Both the position numbers and the translations under genes were made by a program. A DNA stretch of 41,603 bases from NCBI GenBank assembly GCA_964596165.1, contig CAZQTW010000057.1:1-41603 (forward strand), given 5' to 3'. This DNA is from CAYUQT01 sp964596165 (lineage in GTDB: Bacteria; Planctomycetota; Phycisphaerae; UBA1845; JAFGLZ01). This document shows, piece by piece, positions 34,228-41,603 of the stretch; position 1 is the first letter of the stretch, and each line of letters starts with the position of its first letter. Under the pieces are notes generated by a model. That model saw only the letters and a list, made by a program, of their open reading frames with translations. It did no database searches and was not told the origin of the DNA.

Positions 34228-37092
34228 ATGCCGAGGAGATCGGTAACACTCGTGACCAGTTCGTCCGGCAAACATCGGCCCGCCAAGAGCATCGTCGAGG
34301 ACAGTCTGACCCCGGCGATGCGTCAGTACGCGGAGCAGAAGGCCCAGGCGCCGGATGCCGTTCTTCTTTTTCGCATGGGCGACTTCTATGAGACGTTCCA
34401 CGAGGATGCCAAGACGGTCGCCCGCGTCCTCGGTCTGACCCTGACGACGCGCGACAAGGGACCCAATCCCGTTCCGCTGGCGGGTGTTCCGTATCATGCG
34501 CTCGAGGGCTATCTGGCGAGGCTTGTCCGCGCCGGCTATAAGGTTGCCATTTCCGAACAGATCGAAGATCCCAAGCAGGCCAAGGGCGTGGTCAAACGGG
34601 CGATCGTTCGAATCGTCACGCCGGGCACGCTGACGGATCAGGCGCTTCTACAGGAACGTGAGGAGAACTACCTGGCGGCGGTGGTCGTCGATTCGTCATC
34701 CGGCCGAGAGACGGACGTCGGTCTGGCGGCCGTCGAACTGAGTACGGGGGCGTTCATCGTCCAGAACGTGCCGGCCCGGACGGCCATCGACGAGTTGGTC
34801 CGGCTCCGGCCCGCCGAACTGCTTGTTCCGGAGATGGGGCTCGATCAACGTTCGCCCCTGATCGATCAGTATCGTCAGATCACCAACGGAGCGGTGACGA
34901 TGCGACCGGTCCACCTCTTCTCGCCTTATCAAGCGGAGCGGGTTCTGTGCCGGCATTTCGGCACGGCCCATCTGCAGGGGTTTGGTTTCGACGGCATGGA
35001 CCCCTCACTTTGTGCGGCCGGGGCGATTCTCGACTACCTGAGCGAGACGCAAAAGACGGCGCTGAGGCACGTGACAGCCATCCGTCGACGGACGCAGGAG
35101 CATTACGTCGCGATCGATCAGGCGACGATGCGATCGCTCGAGATTGACAGGACGCTCCGCGACCAGCGGCGCGAGGGATCGCTGCTGCACGCGGTGGACC
35201 GCACGGTGAACCCGTTAGGCGCGCGGATGCTCCGACGGTGGGTGTGCTATCCGGCGAGGTCGGCCGAGGAGATCCTGGCCCGCCAGTCGGCCGTGGCCGA
35301 GATGGTTCAGTTGCCGCCGATGCGCCAGGCCGTTCGCGAGGTTCTGCGGGGGATGAGCGATATCGAGCGAATCACCGCCCGATTGGGCGTCGGGCGAGCG
35401 AATCCTCGCGACCTGGTCGGACTGGGCCAGACGCTGGCGCAGTTGCCGCATCTGGCGACGGCGCTGTCCTCGGGGCGACTCAACGGCGTCGGCGCCGGTC
35501 CGGCTTCGCCGTTGCTGGCGAAACTGGCCGAATCGCTCGGCGGACTGGAGGAGTTGGCGGCGTTCCTGACGGTCAGTCTTCGACCCGATGCCCCGATTAC
35601 CGTGCGTGAGGGGGGGATGATTGCCCCCGGTTTTCATGCGGAACTCGACCGCCTGCGGAACATCGCGACGGGGGGGCAAGAGTGGCTCGTCGAGTTCCAA
35701 CAACGAGAGATCCGGCGGACGGGGATCGGCACGCTCAAAGTCGGATTCAATCGCGTCTTCGGCTACTACATCGAGATCAGTCACGCCAACAGCGATCGAG
35801 TGCCGGCCGATTACGTCCGCAAGCAGACGGTCAAGAATGCCGAGCGGTACATTACCGACGAACTCAAGCAGCACGAGACGGAGGTGCTGACGGCCGAGGA
35901 ACGCGCCAACGAGCTGGAATACGAACTGTTCGAGCAGATCCGCCGGAAGGTGACGGATTGGATCGACGCGCTCTTACGGACGGCCGAGGCGGTCGGACAG
36001 ATCGACGCGCTGGCCGGTTTGGCTCAACTGGCCGCCGAGCGGGATTACTGCCGTCCCGAGATCGTCGAGGAGGACGTGCTTGAGATTGCCGACGGGCGGC
36101 ACCCCGTACTCGAGCAAACGCTGGGACAGCGGTTCGTGCCCAACGATTGCCGCATGGATCAGGGGGATGCGCGGCTGCTGATCATCACCGGGCCCAACAT
36201 GGCCGGCAAGAGCACGTACATTCGTCAAGTGGCGTTGTTGGTGCTGCTGGCGCAAACAGGTTCTTTCGTTCCGGCCAAGCGGATGCGGTTAGGACTCGTC
36301 GACCGCATCTTCGCCCGTGTTGGGGCGAGCGATGAAATCGCACGCGGGCAATCGACGTTCATGGTCGAGATGACCGAGACGGCCAACATCCTGAACAACG
36401 CCACGCGGCGGAGCCTGGTCATCTTCGACGAGATCGGGCGCGGGACGAGCACATTCGACGGCTTGAGCCTGGCGTGGGCGATTACCGAACACGTCGCCGT
36501 GCGAATCGGCTGCCGGACGCTCTTCGCCACGCACTACCACGAGTTGACGCAGCTCGCCGGTACGCTGGAGGGCGTCCAGAACTTCAACGTAGCCGTTCGT
36601 GAATGGAACGATCAGGTGGTCTTTCTTCACCGGATCGTTCCGGGCGGTACGGACAGGAGCTACGGCGTTCATGTGGCCAAGTTGGCCGGCATTCCGCCGG
36701 AGGTGGTCGAACGCAGCAGCGAAATCCTCAGACGACTCGAAGAGGATTCTCCTTCGAGCCGGCTGGCCCAGGCAGAGGGCGAGCTGATCGAATCCGCTTC
36801 CCCACGTAGCGAGGAGGGATTGAGGGGGATAACGCCGGCCGCTGCCGATACACCGGCGCCGGCCGAGGTTACGGGCCTTGACGTCGAGTCTTGTGAGTCT
36901 GTCTTATCCTCCGTCACACCGTCCCGGCACGTCATTCCGCAGACAAAGCGCCCGAACACGCAGATGTTGCTCTTTGACGACGGCAGCAGTCGGATCGTGG
37001 CCAAGTTGCGCAAGCTGGATCTCACGGCCTTGTCGCCTGAAGATGCCCAGAAGGTCCTGCGCAATCTCCAGTCCGAAGCGCGTGGCGAGTAG
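34228..37092 (+). CDS. mutS: DNA mismatch repair protein MutS
   Basis: A protein of up to 954 residues that finds mismatches and starts repair with MutL. The mismatch-binding motif GDFYETF (residues 51-57, with F53 and E55) opens domain I. The ATPase domain has Walker A GPNMAGKST (about 655-663), then ARGQSTFMVEMTE, Walker B LVIFDEIGRGTSTFDG, and the ATHYHELTQL segment. The protein is about 100 residues longer than the Escherichia coli one; much of the excess is a low-complexity Ser/Ala/Pro-rich linker (about 845-905) before the C-terminal tetramer-type helices. The start is open: the ATG at 34228 lacks a site, whereas the GTG at 34252 has AGGAG upstream, although 13 bases away. It is divergent from the ROK gene. 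Confidence 0.96.
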   Translation: MPRRSVTLVTSSSGKHRPAKSIVEDSLTPAMRQYAEQKAQAPDAVLLFRMGDFYETFHEDAKTVARVLGLTLTTRDKGPNPVPLAGVPYHALEGYLARLVRAGYKVAISEQIEDPKQAKGVVKRAIVRIVTPGTLTDQALLQEREENYLAAVVVDSSSGRETDVGLAAVELSTGAFIVQNVPARTAIDELVRLRPAELLVPEMGLDQRSPLIDQYRQITNGAVTMRPVHLFSPYQAERVLCRHFGTAHLQGFGFDGMDPSLCAAGAILDYLSETQKTALRHVTAIRRRTQEHYVAIDQATMRSLEIDRTLRDQRREGSLLHAVDRTVNPLGARMLRRWVCYPARSAEEILARQSAVAEMVQLPPMRQAVREVLRGMSDIERITARLGVGRANPRDLVGLGQTLAQLPHLATALSSGRLNGVGAGPASPLLAKLAESLGGLEELAAFLTVSLRPDAPITVREGGMIAPGFHAELDRLRNIATGGQEWLVEFQQREIRRTGIGTLKVGFNRVFGYYIEISHANSDRVPADYVRKQTVKNAERYITDELKQHETEVLTAEERANELEYELFEQIRRKVTDWIDALLRTAEAVGQIDALAGLAQLAAERDYCRPEIVEEDVLEIADGRHPVLEQTLGQRFVPNDCRMDQGDARLLIITGPNMAGKSTYIRQVALLVLLAQTGSFVPAKRMRLGLVDRIFARVGASDEIARGQSTFMVEMTETANILNNATRRSLVIFDEIGRGTSTFDGLSLAWAITEHVAVRIGCRTLFATHYHELTQLAGTLEGVQNFNVAVREWNDQVVFLHRIVPGGTDRSYGVHVAKLAGIPPEVVERSSEILRRLEEDSPSSRLAQAEGELIESASPRSEEGLRGITPAAADTPAPAEVTGLDVESCESVLSSVTPSRHVIPQTKRPNTQMLLFDDGSSRIVAKLRKLDLTALSPEDAQKVLRNLQSEARGE

Positions 37093-37112
37093 CATTCTGT
37101 TCCGTCAGCAGC

Positions 37113-37147
37113 GCCGCCTGCGGCTCGACTCGAAAGCTCCAGCTTTC
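37113..37147. terminator. paired hairpins between convergent mutS and sialidase-fold genes
   Basis: Two perfect inverted repeats lie in the 103-base convergent gap: GCCGC-CT-GCGGC (37113-37124) and GAAAGCT-CC-AGCTTTC (37132-37147). Neither is followed by a strong T-run in either direction, so a bidirectional terminator is plausible but weakly supported. Confidence 0.3.
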
Positions 37148-37195
37148 TTGTGTGCGTCTTGTCCGTCGTTTCACGTACTCAACGAACGGTTCAGT

Positions 37196-38479
37196 TCACA
37201 CGGAGATGGCACTGGGCATGGACCAGCGGATGCGGGCCAGCAATGTGTCACCCTTCCAGCCGTCCTCGGGTCGCTCCTCGCCGACCATGACCCACGATTC
37301 CTCCGGAGTCGCGTTCCAGGGGTGGAAGTTGCCCATCCGTGCGACGTGTTTGGGGTCTCGGATCCCGTCGCCGATCAGCGGGAACACGATGCGTTCGGTC
37401 GATCGGATGAGTCGCAGCGAATTCGTGTCGACGCGGGCAAGGTAGACCGGAGCCCGCCATCGCATCACGTCGAGGTTCTCCTTCGATCGGCGGGTGTAGA
37501 TCAGGTAGAGCCCGTCCCCGTGCGAGAGCCAGTGCTGCTGTGTCGTCGACATCGCCAGGGGTTCGCCGTCGTCCCAGCACCAGGCGCGTTGCGGTCCCCA
37601 TTGGAGGCCGTCCGTCGAGGTGGACACGTAGCCGTGGCTGTCCTCCGCGCGAATGGTCAGATAGAACCGGCCCTCGAACGAGGTCAAGCTGGGTTCGAGA
37701 AGACCGCGTTTGGTCGGGTTGGTCAGCTCATTGCCGCTTTCCCGAATAGTGAGCGTCTGACCGTCAAAGGAGCACCGCACCGAACAGACCGACCTGGCCA
37801 TTTGCTTCTTGGGCGCAAATGAGAGTGCCACCAGGAGATCGCCGTCAGGGAGGGTTACTCGCTGGCCGCAGCCGCAGGTGTAGATTTGACTGCCGCGTGG
37901 ATCCTGCCATTCGAGTGCGCGTGCCGGTGTGAAGCTGCCATCGTCGCGCCGCACGACGTAGACCGGATGCCGCTCCAGTTGCGGATTGGCCAGGGCGCCT
38001 TCTTTGTAGAAGACGTTATGCCCTATCGCCAGCACAGTCTTGGTCGGGGGGTGGTACTCTGGAACGACGTCGCAGGTGCCCTCCTCGTAAACGTCGCGGA
38101 CGCGTCTTCTGCCCAGCGTGAGAATCGGCTGCGGCTCGCTCCATGTCTTGCCCAGGTCGCCGGAGACGGACCAATGGACCGGTCCAAAGACATCCGAGCC
38201 TGTGATTGACTGGAGGGTGATCAGGGCGATGGGTGGTTTGAGGTCTCCGCGGGGGATCATGCACCCGCGCGGATGGAACCAGGATGTGCCGCCCGACCGT
38301 CCGTTCCAGACCACCGATCGCTCGATGGACTTGATCAGGTCGGCCGATCCGGCCTGTCGGGTGGTCGTCTCCGCCCCCTCGCCGTTCAGGCGGCCCGTCA
38401 GGGCATGCGTGATCGCCCCGCCCGCCATGATCATCAGTTCTCTGCGCGACGGAAAGGCACTATCCGTGCGGTGTGCCAT
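37196..38479 (-). CDS. Tat-exported sialidase/BNR-fold protein
   Basis: A 427-residue protein with a twin-arginine-type N-terminus: SRRELM at residues 11-16, followed by hydrophobic IMAGGAITHALTG. The mature part looks like a six-bladed sialidase propeller. It has an Asp-box, SVSGDLGKTWSEP, an arginine-containing early strand WFHPRGCMIPRGD, and later blades with FDGQTLTIRES, YVSTSTDGLQWGP and YLIYTRRSKENLDVM. I cannot confirm the full sialidase arginine triad, so the substrate is open (sialic acid is unlikely to be certain; other exo-glycosidases and lyases share this fold). GGAG lies upstream of the ATG at 38479. It is divergent from a six-hairpin glycosidase gene; the shared gap has three CCAGGGG motifs. 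Confidence 0.8.
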   Translation of the reverse strand: MAHRTDSAFPSRRELMIMAGGAITHALTGRLNGEGAETTTRQAGSADLIKSIERSVVWNGRSGGTSWFHPRGCMIPRGDLKPPIALITLQSITGSDVFGPVHWSVSGDLGKTWSEPQPILTLGRRRVRDVYEEGTCDVVPEYHPPTKTVLAIGHNVFYKEGALANPQLERHPVYVVRRDDGSFTPARALEWQDPRGSQIYTCGCGQRVTLPDGDLLVALSFAPKKQMARSVCSVRCSFDGQTLTIRESGNELTNPTKRGLLEPSLTSFEGRFYLTIRAEDSHGYVSTSTDGLQWGPQRAWCWDDGEPLAMSTTQQHWLSHGDGLYLIYTRRSKENLDVMRWRAPVYLARVDTNSLRLIRSTERIVFPLIGDGIRDPKHVARMGNFHPWNATPEESWVMVGEERPEDGWKGDTLLARIRWSMPSAISV

Positions 38480-38506
38480 GGTTCGTTCTCCAAGCTGATT
38501 CGTATC

Positions 38507-38617
38507 CCAGGGGACACACTACTTCGTTAAGGGACCCCTGGCAACCGGCCTTGCTTTCGGGTTGAGGATGTGCCGTAATGACGATTTGACTCACCATGTT
38601 GCTCGATGTTCCAGGGG
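38507..38617. repeat. three CCAGGGG boxes in a divergent promoter region
   Basis: CCAGGGG at 38507-38513 and its reverse complement CCCCTGG at 38535-38541 form a perfect inverted pair with 21 bases between. A third copy is at 38611-38617, upstream of the glycosidase start. The placement between two divergent carbohydrate-active genes is what operator sites for a shared regulator would look like. No regulator candidate is adjacent. Confidence 0.4.
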
Positions 38618-38638
38618 CCGTACGAAAGGGGCTGACTG

Positions 38639-41269
38639 ATGAAATCGATGGCAAGGCGGGCTGGTTCCGCGAAGTGCGTTTTGGGAGTGGCCGTTCTTGG
38701 ATTGACGAGCATCCTCCAGTCCGCCGAGCCGTTCGACTACTTCCAGAACTCATGGAGCGTCATCGGGCTCAAGGACTACAAAGACGGCACGCGCATTACG
38801 CCGGAGAACGAGCTTCTGCTGGCGAACAAGGCCAAGATCCGTTTGCGCTACGGGCAACAACTGGTTCCGCTCAGCCGAAAACAGACCAAGACGCTCAAAG
38901 ACGGTTGGCTTCCTATCGTTCTGCTGACCGCCCACGACGGGAACGTGCGATACGACTTCACGATGTGGGCGACACCTTTGCCGACGGTAAAACACTGGCG
39001 GGAGGCGTTTGATTGGCCTACGGAAGGGGAGAACTTCCTGAACTGGGTCGTGGTCAAAGTCACCAACACCAGTCCGGCGCCGGTGGAGGCCAAACTCAGG
39101 GCAGAGATGATTAAGCCCACCGCCACGGCCCTGCCATTGAAAGCGGCGGTTTGGATGTTGTCGCCCGGGCAGGTCAAAACGGCCGTCATACAGGTTCCGT
39201 TTTCGCCTCTAAGCGACGCCTCCGGATTCGACAAGGAATCTCCGACACGGTGGCTGGACCGAACCATCGCCTACTGGCGCGATGTGATGGACAAGGCGGC
39301 CCGCATCACGGTTCCCTGCGAGAAGTCGACGCAGGCGCTCCTGGCGGCGCATGTCTGTCAGCTCATCGCCAATGACCACGGCGCGCTCCACGGAGGCGAG
39401 GGGTTTTACGATGAGTTCTACATCCGCGATGGCGGTTATCAGATCATGGAGCTGGAAGAGGGGGGGCTGTTCGACGTGGCTCGCAAGGCCCTCGAGTACT
39501 ACTTCAAGAGCCAGCGTCCCGACGGTCGTTTCGAGACGCAGAAAGGGCAGTTCGACGCCAACGGACAGGCGGTCTGGGTGCTCTGGCAATTCCACAAGAT
39601 CACAGGCGATCGCGAGTGGCTGACCAAGGTCTATCCGCAGATGCGCCGCGCGGTCGACTGGACGATCAAGACCCGGCGTGAAGCGCCCGCCGACTCGCCC
39701 TTTGCAGGTGTCCTTCCGGCGGCGGTGGCCGACGGAGAGTTCTTGTGGGACGGCAAACACCACATCGTCGGCTATGACCTGTGGAATCTACGCGGCATGC
39801 TGTGCACGGCCGACGCCGCCCGCATCTTGGGCAAGGAAGCCGATGCCCGCGAGTTGAATGCCGAGGCCGAGCAGTATCGAAAGGCCATCGACGCGGCCTG
39901 GAAACGGACGGGCTTGCCTCATTTCCCCCCGAGCTGGGAGAAGGTGGGGACGCACTGGGGCAACACCGAGACCCTGTGGCCCACGGAGATCTTCGCGGCG
40001 GATGACGCCCGTGTGACTGCGCTCGGTGATGAGGTTCGTCTACGCCACGGCGGCGGATTTATCGAGGGCACGATCCGGTGGCTCGGCACGCCGGACGCGA
40101 TCCATCCGTACATGTCGGCCTATACGACGATGGCCTCACTGGTCCGGGGTGAAGACGAGAAGGTGGTCGAGGAGTTCTACTGGTACCTGCTCCACTCGAC
40201 GGCGACTCACGCGTTCCCCGAGGGCATTTTCTATAAGCGGCGGTTCGCCTGGAGCGACACGATTCCGCACGTCACCGGCGCATCGAACTATGCCTTGCTG
40301 CTCCGGCATATGCTGATCCACGAACGGGGCAATGAGCTTCACCTTCTCCCGGCCATCCCGGATGGGTGGCTCGACGACGGCAAAGAAATCGTCGTTGAAC
40401 GGGCGCCGACGTTCTTCGGCGAAGTGAGCTTTCGCGTCAAGGGACGTCCGCAAGGTGTTGAGATGAAGTTCACTCCTCCGCAGCGTGAGCGGCCCGAGCG
40501 CATCGTTCTGCATCTGCCGCAGAAGCTGTGCGGTACGGTCCGGTTGAAGGGTCTGAAAGTGATGCCGCGGCCCGATCAGAAGCAGCGATGGGACTTCCCA
40601 ACGGTCGTGTCGCTCTACCAGAAGAACGCCCCGCCGCTTTCGCGAGCGATTCCCGGGCTGATCCCACTTCCGCTGGAGTCGCTTCTGTCGCCGGAGCGGT
40701 GCCTGGCGCTTGACCTGAATTCCGTGGCGAACACCGATCCGTTCTCCGCCCCCTTCGGTGTTCCCAGGCCCGGCAAGCTCGTCTTCACAGGGATGCCCGT
40801 GGGTGATCAGGTTGTCGCCGGCGTGCCATTCCGGATTATCGATCCGGCCAAGAACCAGGGCCGCGGACTTGTCGTGCTGCACTCACCGAGGGCACCGGCC
40901 GACCGGCAATGGCCCAGAGAGGTGGCAATCCCCGTGAATGCCAAGTGCAAGCGGATGTTCTTTCTCGGCAACGTGCATGGGTGGGGCAGTGATGACCAAG
41001 GCACAGGCGAGTGGGGTGCCGTGGCGGAGTACGTCATCTGCTACGCCGACGGAACGGAGCAGACGGTCCCGCTCATCACCGGCCGGACGGCGGAGGATTG
41101 GACGGCGGAGCCGCTGGCCAGCGATGTCCTCTGCGGTCTGCGCGAGGATCCGTGGCATCTCAACGTCTTGGGTGTGAGTCTTCGTGATGTGCCTGTCGAG
41201 AAGGTGATCTTTCGCGACCTCGGCACACCGGCCGCGCCGCTCCTCGCGGCCGTGACGATCGAGAAGTGA
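38639..41269 (+). CDS. exported six-hairpin (alpha/alpha)6 glycosidase-like protein
   Basis: An 876-residue protein with a signal peptide (about 1-29, CVLGVAVLGLTSILQSA). A beta-sandwich N-domain (about 30-215) precedes an (alpha/alpha)6 toroid (about 225-620). The toroid shows FYDEFYIRDGGYQIMEL, YYFKSQRPDGRFETQKG, GQAVWVLWQFHKITGD, LWNLRGMLCTADAARILG, WGNTETLWPTEIF and HAFPEGIFYKR, with acidic residues at positions usual for such glycosidases. A further beta domain (about 690-876) carries FFLGNVHGWG and YVICYADGTEQTVPLITG. The CAZy family is not certain from reading; GH63, GH94, GH95 and GH15 relatives share the fold. GAAAGGGG precedes the ATG. It is divergent from the sialidase-fold gene and probably co-regulated with it. 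Confidence 0.82.
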   Translation: MKSMARRAGSAKCVLGVAVLGLTSILQSAEPFDYFQNSWSVIGLKDYKDGTRITPENELLLANKAKIRLRYGQQLVPLSRKQTKTLKDGWLPIVLLTAHDGNVRYDFTMWATPLPTVKHWREAFDWPTEGENFLNWVVVKVTNTSPAPVEAKLRAEMIKPTATALPLKAAVWMLSPGQVKTAVIQVPFSPLSDASGFDKESPTRWLDRTIAYWRDVMDKAARITVPCEKSTQALLAAHVCQLIANDHGALHGGEGFYDEFYIRDGGYQIMELEEGGLFDVARKALEYYFKSQRPDGRFETQKGQFDANGQAVWVLWQFHKITGDREWLTKVYPQMRRAVDWTIKTRREAPADSPFAGVLPAAVADGEFLWDGKHHIVGYDLWNLRGMLCTADAARILGKEADARELNAEAEQYRKAIDAAWKRTGLPHFPPSWEKVGTHWGNTETLWPTEIFAADDARVTALGDEVRLRHGGGFIEGTIRWLGTPDAIHPYMSAYTTMASLVRGEDEKVVEEFYWYLLHSTATHAFPEGIFYKRRFAWSDTIPHVTGASNYALLLRHMLIHERGNELHLLPAIPDGWLDDGKEIVVERAPTFFGEVSFRVKGRPQGVEMKFTPPQRERPERIVLHLPQKLCGTVRLKGLKVMPRPDQKQRWDFPTVVSLYQKNAPPLSRAIPGLIPLPLESLLSPERCLALDLNSVANTDPFSAPFGVPRPGKLVFTGMPVGDQVVAGVPFRIIDPAKNQGRGLVVLHSPRAPADRQWPREVAIPVNAKCKRMFFLGNVHGWGSDDQGTGEWGAVAEYVICYADGTEQTVPLITGRTAEDWTAEPLASDVLCGLREDPWHLNVLGVSLRDVPVEKVIFRDLGTPAAPLLAAVTIEK

Positions 41270-41351
41270 GAAGCGATTCATCTGCCGCTTCCGGGGACTT
41301 CGTTTCGCTCCGTCTCCGGCTGGGCCCTTCGGGCCAGGAGCGTTTGTGTTC

Positions 41352-41370
41352 GGCCTGCGAGGCGCAGGCC
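41352..41370. repeat. perfect 7-bp hairpin downstream of the glycosidase
   Basis: GGCCTGC and GCAGGCC flank a 5-base loop, about 80 bases after the glycosidase stop. There is no T-run after it, so an intrinsic terminator is not assured; a REP-like element is an alternative. Confidence 0.5.
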
Positions 41371-41438
41371 GCTACAACGAAGGCCGCCACGAACGGCAAC
41401 GCGCTGTACCCTGCAGGTAACAAAACGGGGACAGTTAC

Positions 41439-41546
41439 TCATGAGCCTTCGGCTCTGCCGTAGATGATGAGAATGCGTAAGAGGCTCCCTGTGTGTCCCA
41501 ACGACTTACGGCGCATCTTCGAGGCAGTTGGTCATGAGCTTTCGGC
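41439..41546 (+). repeat. imperfect direct repeat TCATGAGCYTTCGGC
   Basis: Copies at 41439-41453 and 41532-41546 differ at one base and are 93 bases apart. The first can fold as GAGCC-TTC-GGCTC. Confidence 0.55.
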
Positions 41547-41603
41547 CCACCCCTAGCCCGGATTATTCACACTGGCCTCTTTTTTACGACCTCCTTGTGG
41601 GTT

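Larger units (their letters stand above)
41270..41603. other. non-coding right edge with hairpins and short repeats
   Basis: About 330 bases without a credible gene. It contains a GC-rich hairpin CTGG-G-CCC-TTC-GGG-CCAG near 41320, the perfect hairpin at 41352-41370, the motif AACGGGGACAGTTAC (41425-41439) of a type often seen near REP-associated transposase genes, a pair of TCATGAGCYTTCGGC repeats, and an inverted repeat CGTAAG/CTTACG (41476-41481 and 41505-41510). The run TTTTTT near 41580 lies at the edge. It may border a small mobile element outside the window. Confidence 0.45.

Overview
The window is GC-rich (roughly 60 % or more by eye), densely coded bacterial chromosome. Gene content suggests a planctomycete-like bacterium, most likely of the Phycisphaerae type: a eukaryotic-type Ser/Thr kinase next to FHA-domain proteins, several very long secreted glycosidases of the GH106 kind, a solitary GatCA pair, and many short gene blocks on alternating strands. 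This taxonomic call is an inference from gene content. No ribosomal RNA, integrase, phage gene or CRISPR array is visible. The only RNA gene found is a tRNA-Ser(GGA).

Layout. Positions 407-2248 (minus) hold a two-gene phosphorelay-type block (a REC-HisKA-REC protein without an ATPase domain, then a NarL-type regulator) behind the tRNA-Ser. 2557-3630 is a 3-isopropylmalate dehydrogenase. 3749-6454 is a large exported glycosidase-like protein, convergent with a coupled HAD hydrolase / enolase-superfamily pair (6447-8296, minus). 8466-11183 (plus) holds a small zinc-ribbon protein, a GH114-like lipoprotein and a TPR-like lipoprotein. 11334-14971 (minus) holds GatC, GatA, a metallo-beta-lactamase-fold hydrolase and an OppF-type ATPase that has no permease nearby. 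An AT-rich gap (about 15100-15450) precedes a FixJ-like regulator (15486-16274). 16509-19610 (minus) is a GH106 alpha-L-rhamnosidase-like enzyme.

19834-30221 is a phospho-signalling neighbourhood: a transmembrane Ser/Thr kinase, two tandem paralogous exported or membrane-anchored proteins of unknown family, a convergent FHA-GAF-SpoIIE phosphatase, a DJ-1/PfpI protein divergent from an SplB-like radical SAM protein, and a protein of about 930 residues with two FHA domains and a 400-residue coiled coil. Kinase, phosphatase and FHA readers could form one phosphothreonine circuit, with the paralogous pair as the unexplained part.

30246-34076 (minus) couples a ROK sugar kinase, lacking the family's zinc cysteines, to a second GH106-like enzyme. 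MutS (34228-37092) follows. Then come a Tat-exported BNR/sialidase-fold protein (minus) and a divergent exported six-hairpin glycosidase (plus); their shared upstream region contains three copies of CCAGGGG. The last 330 bases are non-coding, with hairpins and short repeats.

Taken together, six exported carbohydrate-active proteins, a sugar kinase and an enolase-type enzyme point to a life on complex, probably rhamnose- or uronate-containing, polysaccharides. The strongest leads for new biology are the kinase-linked tandem paralogues with their FHA and phosphatase neighbours, and the OSBS-like enzyme whose catalytic lysines are replaced.
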